Positions 60,242-64,000 of a stretch of DNA of 64,000 nt are shown here, one piece after another. The notes beneath the pieces were generated by a model, which searched no databases, was not told where the DNA came from, and worked only from the letters and a program-made list of their open reading frames with translations. Every line of letters begins with the position of its first letter. Position 1 is the first letter of the stretch. Made by a program: the position numbers and the translations under genes. Origin of the DNA: Ferrovibrio xuzhouensis (GTDB lineage: Bacteria; Pseudomonadota; Alphaproteobacteria; Ferrovibrionales; Ferrovibrionaceae); the NCBI RefSeq assembly GCF_042648965.1, contig NZ_JBHRYJ010000001.1:1178001-1242000 (forward strand), in the 5' to 3' direction.

Positions 60242-61021
60242 ATGACGGCACCTGCATCCCCGCCGAAACTCTCCGCCCTCGTCGTGGCCCACAACGAGGA
60301 AGCCCAGCTCGCCGATTGCCTGGAGCGGCTGCACTTCGCCGACGAGATCGTCGTGGTGCTCGATCGCTGCACCGACAATTCGCGCGCCATCGCCGCCGGC
60401 TTCGGCGCGAAACTGGTCGAGGGTGGCTGGCCGCTGGAGGGCGAGCGCCGCAACACCGGCATCGCCGCCTGCAGCGGCGACTGGATCGTCGAGGTCGATG
60501 CCGACGAGCGCGTGCCGCCGGAGATGGCGGCCGAGATCCGCGCCGAGATCGCCACGGCGCCCTTCGCCCATTACCTGATCCCCTTCGACAACTATGTCGG
60601 CGCGCGTCTCGTGCGCTATGGCTGGGGCGGAGCCTTCGGCGTGATGATGGCGCCGCGGCTGTTCGCCAAAGGCGCCAAGCACTGGGGCGGCCAGCGCGTG
60701 CATCCGGCGCTGGAGCTGCAAGGCGAACGGCGCTTCCTGAAATCCCGCATGATCCATTATGTCGACCGCGACATCTCGGACATGATCCGCCGGCTCGACC
60801 GGTATACCACCGCGCGCGGCGCCGATCTGCGGGCGCGGGCCGCCGCCGGCGAGGATATCGGCAGCTTCCGCGCCAATGTACGCCGCCTGTTTACCCGCTT
60901 CTACAAATGCTACGTTACCCGCAAGGGCTATCGCGAGGGGCCGTATGGCTTCCTGATCGCCCTGATGGCCGGGCTGTATCCGCTGCTCAGCTATCTGAAG
61001 GCGACGCTGGAGGCGAAATAG
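60242..61021 (+). CDS. Glycosyltransferase family 2 (LPS core, WaaE/KdtX-like)
   Basis: A 259-residue GT-A fold enzyme. LSALVVAHNEEAQLADCLER binds the nucleotide, VVVLDRCTDNSRAIA follows, and WIVEVDADERVPPEMAAEIR carries the DXD metal motif. The C-terminal MIHYVDRDISDMIRRLDRYT and hydrophobic GFLIALMAGLYPLLSYLKAT stretch resemble WaaE/KdtX-type core glucosyltransferases that attach to the membrane. It acts with the GT9 enzyme encoded just before it. The 221 bases after it are AT-rich at first and hold a strong promoter for the next gene. Confidence 0.9.
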   Translation: MTAPASPPKLSALVVAHNEEAQLADCLERLHFADEIVVVLDRCTDNSRAIAAGFGAKLVEGGWPLEGERRNTGIAACSGDWIVEVDADERVPPEMAAEIRAEIATAPFAHYLIPFDNYVGARLVRYGWGGAFGVMMAPRLFAKGAKHWGGQRVHPALELQGERRFLKSRMIHYVDRDISDMIRRLDRYTTARGADLRARAAAGEDIGSFRANVRRLFTRFYKCYVTRKGYREGPYGFLIALMAGLYPLLSYLKATLEAK

Positions 61022-61105
61022 ACTCGCCAGATTATTCTAAACCATTGATATAATAAATAATATTTCCCGCCGGCTGTCGTGGCGCAGGACGCCGCCATTA
61101 AGCTT

Positions 61106-61134
61106 TTGGTAAGCCCCCTCAGGCATCGTATAGT
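61106..61134 (+). promoter_or_regulatory. Promoter for the radical SAM gene
   Basis: TTGGTA at 61106-61111 and TATAGT at 61129-61134, exactly 17 bases apart, give a leader of about 100 bases before the ATG at 61243. This separates the radical SAM and methyltransferase genes from the two glycosyltransferases as a transcription unit. An AT-rich tract (61031-61066) lies upstream. Confidence 0.65.
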
Positions 61135-61242
61135 CTGGTCCTCTGCGGATGCCGCCCGGTAGAATACCGGCCGCTCCGCCAGTGCCGATACAGACCGCCT
61201 ACTTCCAGCGGGCCGCGCCAGAATAGCCGGTCCAGGAGCCGC

Positions 61243-62235
61243 ATGATGAATCTCTTCGCTGCCCCAAGCGCGATCCAGAAGCTGACCATCGAGATCACCA
61301 CGCTGTGCAATCTCAAGTGCGCCGGCTGTCCGCGCACCATGGGCATCGCGAATGACAGCTGGGTCGACCAGCATATGGATCTGCAGCTGTTCCAGCGTAT
61401 CCTGGGCGGCTGGCCGCCCACCGGCTTCGTCACCCTGCACGGCATCGGCGAGCCGACCTTGCACCCGCAGTTCGTCGAACTGGTCGCCATGGCCCGCCAA
61501 AGCGGCAAGTTCAAGCGCATGAAGGTCACCTCGAACGGCATCACGCGCTCGGCCGACTATTATGCCGAGGCGGTGGCGGCAGGCCTCGACGAATTCTGGA
61601 TTTCGGTCGACAGCTTCGAGCCCGGCATTGCCGAGCGCATGCGCGCCGGCACCAAGACCGAGAAGCTGAAATCCAACATCGCCGCCTGCCTGCAGAAGAA
61701 ACTGCCGCTGCATATCTCGATGGTGGTCAGCGCGGTGAATTACCGCGACATCCCCGACACGCTGCGGCAACTGCGCGAACTGGGCGCTCCGCCGGTCCAC
61801 ATGCAGGAATTCCAGGACTACGGCGAGCCCTACGGCCTGATGACCGGCGAACAGCGCGCGGAGTTCATCATCCTGCTGCGCGCCTCGGCACATACCTTCG
61901 CCGGCCTGCCGGTCATCCTGCCGAACTTCACCCGCCCCAAGGGCGACATCTGCACCGCACCGTGGTTCCGTCCAGCCATCTCGGTGCAGGGCTATCTGAC
62001 GCCCTGCTGCACCACCTTCGACCCCTCGCAGTTCGGCTATACCAATGTCGGCGAAATGAGCTTTGCCCAGGCCTGGCGGCAGCCCGGCGTGCTCGGCTGG
62101 ATCCGCGATTTCCTCGAACAGAAGACGCCGATCTGCACCGGCTGCCCGCTCAATCCGCGCGCCTTCAGCAACGAAGGCACACTCGGCCGCTCCGGCAAGA
62201 CCGGCGTCGACACGCATTTTGTCGCCGCCGGATAA
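61243..62235 (+). CDS. Radical SAM/SPASM-type protein
   Basis: A 330-residue radical SAM enzyme. The cluster Cys are C22, C26 and C29 in LCNLKCAGCPR. GFVTLHGIGEPTLHPQF is the GGE-like SAM-binding strand, and VTSNGITRSADYY and LDEFWISVDSFEPG follow in barrel order. The C-terminal Cys-rich part (QGYLTPCCTTFDPS and PICTGCPLNPRAF) is SPASM-like and would hold an extra cluster. Relatives occur in glycan, aminoglycoside and peptide modification. The substrate is unknown. The neighbouring methyltransferase genes suggest modification of a surface sugar or lipid. An ATG three bases on is an alternative start. Confidence 0.88.
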   Translation: MMNLFAAPSAIQKLTIEITTLCNLKCAGCPRTMGIANDSWVDQHMDLQLFQRILGGWPPTGFVTLHGIGEPTLHPQFVELVAMARQSGKFKRMKVTSNGITRSADYYAEAVAAGLDEFWISVDSFEPGIAERMRAGTKTEKLKSNIAACLQKKLPLHISMVVSAVNYRDIPDTLRQLRELGAPPVHMQEFQDYGEPYGLMTGEQRAEFIILLRASAHTFAGLPVILPNFTRPKGDICTAPWFRPAISVQGYLTPCCTTFDPSQFGYTNVGEMSFAQAWRQPGVLGWIRDFLEQKTPICTGCPLNPRAFSNEGTLGRSGKTGVDTHFVAAG

Positions 62236-62265
62236 CCGCGGCCCTCACCACAGGGATTTCCACCG

Positions 62266-62955
62266 ATGACTGCGACCGCTGGCCAGGCTCCTTCCGCCGA
62301 CCGGATTTATTCGCTGGATACCACGCCGCCGGTGGACTACGAGCCGTCGGAGGTGATCGACTATGCCCGTGCCAGCCTGACCGAGCTGGCCGACCATTTC
62401 AAAACCGACAAGGGCAGCATCAAGCACCGCTATACCGAGGTCTACGAGAAATACCTCGGGCCGCTGCGCCAGAAGCCGGGCGTGAAGCTGCTCGAGATTG
62501 GCGTCGCCTGCGGCAGTTCGCTGAAGACCTGGTCACGCTATTTCAGCGATGCCGAGATCATCGGCGCCGATATCCGGCCGGACTGCAGCCAGCTGTGCCG
62601 CAGCTATCCCAATATCCGCATCGAGATCGGCAATGCGACACAGCAGACCTTCGCCCGGGACTGCGATGTCATCATCGACGACGGCTCGCATGTCAGCGCC
62701 GATATCGTCGATGCCCTTCGGGTCAACTGGCCGGCCCTCAAGCCCGGCGGGCTCTATGTGATCGAAGACCTGAAATGTACCCATAACCCGGCCTACCCGA
62801 AGCTGCTGCCGTTCAAGATCGAGCCCGACCGCTTCGACCGCCGGCATTTCATCAGTTTCATCAACAATGTGCTGATGCAGATGGACTGGCGGCAGAGCGA
62901 CGTGGAATTTGTCCACTTCTATCGCGAAATGGCCATCCTCAGGAAAATGGGCTGA
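62266..62955 (+). CDS. Class I SAM methyltransferase (macrolide/glycan O-methyltransferase type)
   Basis: A 229-residue methyltransferase. ADHFKTDKGSIKHRYTEVYE is a motif shared by sugar O-methyltransferases of polyketide and glycan pathways. VKLLEIGVACGSSLKTWSRY is motif I, AEIIGADIRPDCS motif II and CDVIIDDGSHVSADIVDAL, with metal-type Asp/Asp/His, motif IV. Mg-dependent sugar O-methylation is the probable activity. It follows the radical SAM gene by 30 bases and shares its promoter. It is convergent with the TylF-like gene. Confidence 0.85.
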   Translation: MTATAGQAPSADRIYSLDTTPPVDYEPSEVIDYARASLTELADHFKTDKGSIKHRYTEVYEKYLGPLRQKPGVKLLEIGVACGSSLKTWSRYFSDAEIIGADIRPDCSQLCRSYPNIRIEIGNATQQTFARDCDVIIDDGSHVSADIVDALRVNWPALKPGGLYVIEDLKCTHNPAYPKLLPFKIEPDRFDRRHFISFINNVLMQMDWRQSDVEFVHFYREMAILRKMG

Positions 62956-62960
62956 CGGCC

Positions 62961-62983
62961 AGTGCTGACGGTCTGTCAGCGCT
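62961..62983. terminator. Possible bidirectional terminator hairpin
   Basis: AGTGCTGAC (62961-62969) and GTCAGCGCT (62975-62983) form a 9-bp stem with one T-G pair and loop GGTCT between the two convergent methyltransferase genes. It overlaps the TylF-like stop codon and has no T-run on either strand. Confidence 0.35.
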
Positions 62984-64000
62984 TGATGAACAGCCCCTGC
63001 CCGGTCGGGCTTTCCCAGACGATCTGGCCGCGCCGGGTGAAATACTCCAGCTCGGCAACAAAGCTAGGCCGATGCCGGCGGAAGCCGTAATCGTCGAAAA
63101 TGATCAGTCCGCCGGGCACGATACGGTCATAGATAGCATGCAGGGTGCCGATTTCCGGTTCCGCTGCATTCAGGTCGATCTGCGCGAAGGCAACCCGGTC
63201 GGGCAGGCCCTGCGCGAAACTCTCCGGTACCGGCCCCTTGATGACACGGAAACGTCCACGCGACTCGAAAGTCTGCTGTACCCTCTCAAACAGCTGCGGT
63301 CCATGGCTGGCCTTGCGCGCCTCTTGCGGCGGATTCTCGAACATGTCGTACAGCCACCAGGTTTTGTCCGGAACCGTCTGGAAATTGCAGTAGCGTTCCA
63401 TGATTTCCACGGTGCGGCCGTCGTAGCAGCCGACATCCATGAAATCGCCAGGCAGGCCGACACAGCTCTTCACGCCCCAGCACAGCATGTAGATGCGCCA
63501 GATGCGGGCGCGTAGTGTCGGATCGGCAAGATAGGGGCCGAAGGCAGCGATGAAGTCTTCCTGTTCGAGAAAGCCGAGGTTGCGGAACCAGATCACCATG
63601 TCGTCGGCAGCGAAGGCACCGCTGTCCGGCTGGTTGGCGCCCATCGTCTGCAGCACTGCCTGCAATATCATGGCGAACTTCTGCCGCACGGCAGGCAGGG
63701 CGAACGGTGGCTTATTATATTCCTTGTTGATGAAGGAAAACATCGGTTTGACATAACCGGCGCCCAGCCCGGGCGACGTACCTGGCGCCGGCGACGGGTT
63801 GCCGAGGCGTGGCGGATCGCCGATGCGGGGCATGTCGCCGATGACCGGCAGATCGCCGATCCGCGGCATCGCGGCCGGTGGCCGGGCCGGTGCCTGAACC
63901 GGGTCCGGCCTGGCGGCCAGGGAGCCCTCCTCCGGCACCTGATGGCTCCAGTTGACCTGGAAGGCCGCCACGGCAGCGACAGCATTCTTGGTCGGCCCCT
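62976..64000 (-). CDS. TylF/MycF-like methyltransferase with N-terminal repeats, cut at the right edge
   Basis: At least 341 codons; the frame stays open to the window edge, so the real start may lie outside, with a GTG at 63971 as the only in-window candidate. Counting from that GTG, residues 140-331 are the TylF/MycF methyltransferase domain: DFMDVGCYDGRTVEIMERYC (SAM site), WWLYDMFENPPQEARKAS, VAFAQIDLNAAEPEIGTL and VPGGLIIFDDYGFRRHRP. Residues 1-70 are Pro-rich and disordered, with four tandem hexapeptides of the form x-Pro-Arg-Ile-Gly-Asp at 35-58. Such domains O-methylate macrolide or polysaccharide sugars; the repeat tail is unusual. Confidence 0.83.
   Translation of the reverse strand, partial: GPTKNAVAAVAAFQVNWSHQVPEEGSLAARPDPVQAPARPPAAMPRIGDLPVIGDMPRIGDPPRLGNPSPAPGTSPGLGAGYVKPMFSFINKEYNKPPFALPAVRQKFAMILQAVLQTMGANQPDSGAFAADDMVIWFRNLGFLEQEDFIAAFGPYLADPTLRARIWRIYMLCWGVKSCVGLPGDFMDVGCYDGRTVEIMERYCNFQTVPDKTWWLYDMFENPPQEARKASHGPQLFERVQQTFESRGRFRVIKGPVPESFAQGLPDRVAFAQIDLNAAEPEIGTLHAIYDRIVPGGLIIFDDYGFRRHRPSFVAELEYFTRRGQIVWESPTGQGLFIKR

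Overview
The window is GC-rich, densely coded chromosomal DNA from an alphaproteobacterium, most likely of the Rhodospirillales. The reasons are the gene families present (ethylmalonyl-CoA pathway enzymes, ZapE, HspQ, the CysG-DUF2849-CysI-DUF934 sulfite reductase operon, CysNC fusion), the order rpsP-rimM-trmD-rplS after ffh, and the short palindromic intergenic repeats. Genus and species cannot be settled from this sequence. No tRNA, rRNA, CRISPR array, transposase, integrase or phage gene is visible. The longest gene-free stretch is about 240 bases, so this reads as core chromosome rather than an island.

Layout, 0-10 kb: a MetX-like hydrolase (cut by the left edge) overlaps meaB on the minus strand. 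A small unknown protein, a secreted DUF3108 protein and an orphan CheY-like receiver follow on the plus strand. Next is the translation/secretion block ffh, rpsP, rimM, trmD, rplS, then a two-gene ABC transporter with a double-length permease and no binding protein. 10-27 kb: an HxlR regulator faces a GST-DoxX-DUF2867 group; a GcvA-like LysR gene faces leuCDB, whose leader holds a possible leucine leader peptide and two hairpins. A second GST, a methyltransferase, a 2H phosphoesterase, a LysE exporter, a TetR-GST-isomerase group, asd, pdxY and the malyl-CoA thioesterase/mesaconyl-CoA hydratase pair complete this part.

28-46 kb: sdhCDAB, a two-block pentapeptide-repeat protein, zapE, mmsA, a nitronate monooxygenase-like gene, an acyl-CoA dehydrogenase, a divergent dihydroorotate dehydrogenase-like gene with a Cys at the catalytic position, a GlxA-type regulator with an isonitrile-hydratase-like partner, a GntR/2OG-dioxygenase/SAF-oxidoreductase operon, and a CBS-BON gene behind an FNR/FixK-type box. 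46-54 kb: a complete assimilatory sulfate operon, cysG-DUF2849-cysI-DUF934-cysH-cysD-cysNC-tauE. 54-64 kb: hspQ, an SDR, DUF924, an HxlR/GFA pair, tag, ygfZ, and a surface-glycan-type cluster (GT9, GT2, radical SAM/SPASM, methyltransferase, TylF-like methyltransferase cut by the right edge).

Several genes fit a shared carbon theme. Mesaconyl-CoA hydratase, malyl-CoA thioesterase, the mutase chaperone MeaB, methylmalonate-semialdehyde dehydrogenase and succinate dehydrogenase all lie on routes through (methyl)malonyl-CoA, propionyl-CoA and succinyl-CoA, consistent with acetyl-CoA assimilation by the ethylmalonyl-CoA pathway. The most unusual items are the palindromic repeat family, the Cys-type dihydroorotate dehydrogenase homolog, the dioxygenase/SAF operon, the possible leu attenuator, the tandem hairpins before asd, and the radical-SAM/methyltransferase cluster with a hexapeptide-repeat TylF protein.
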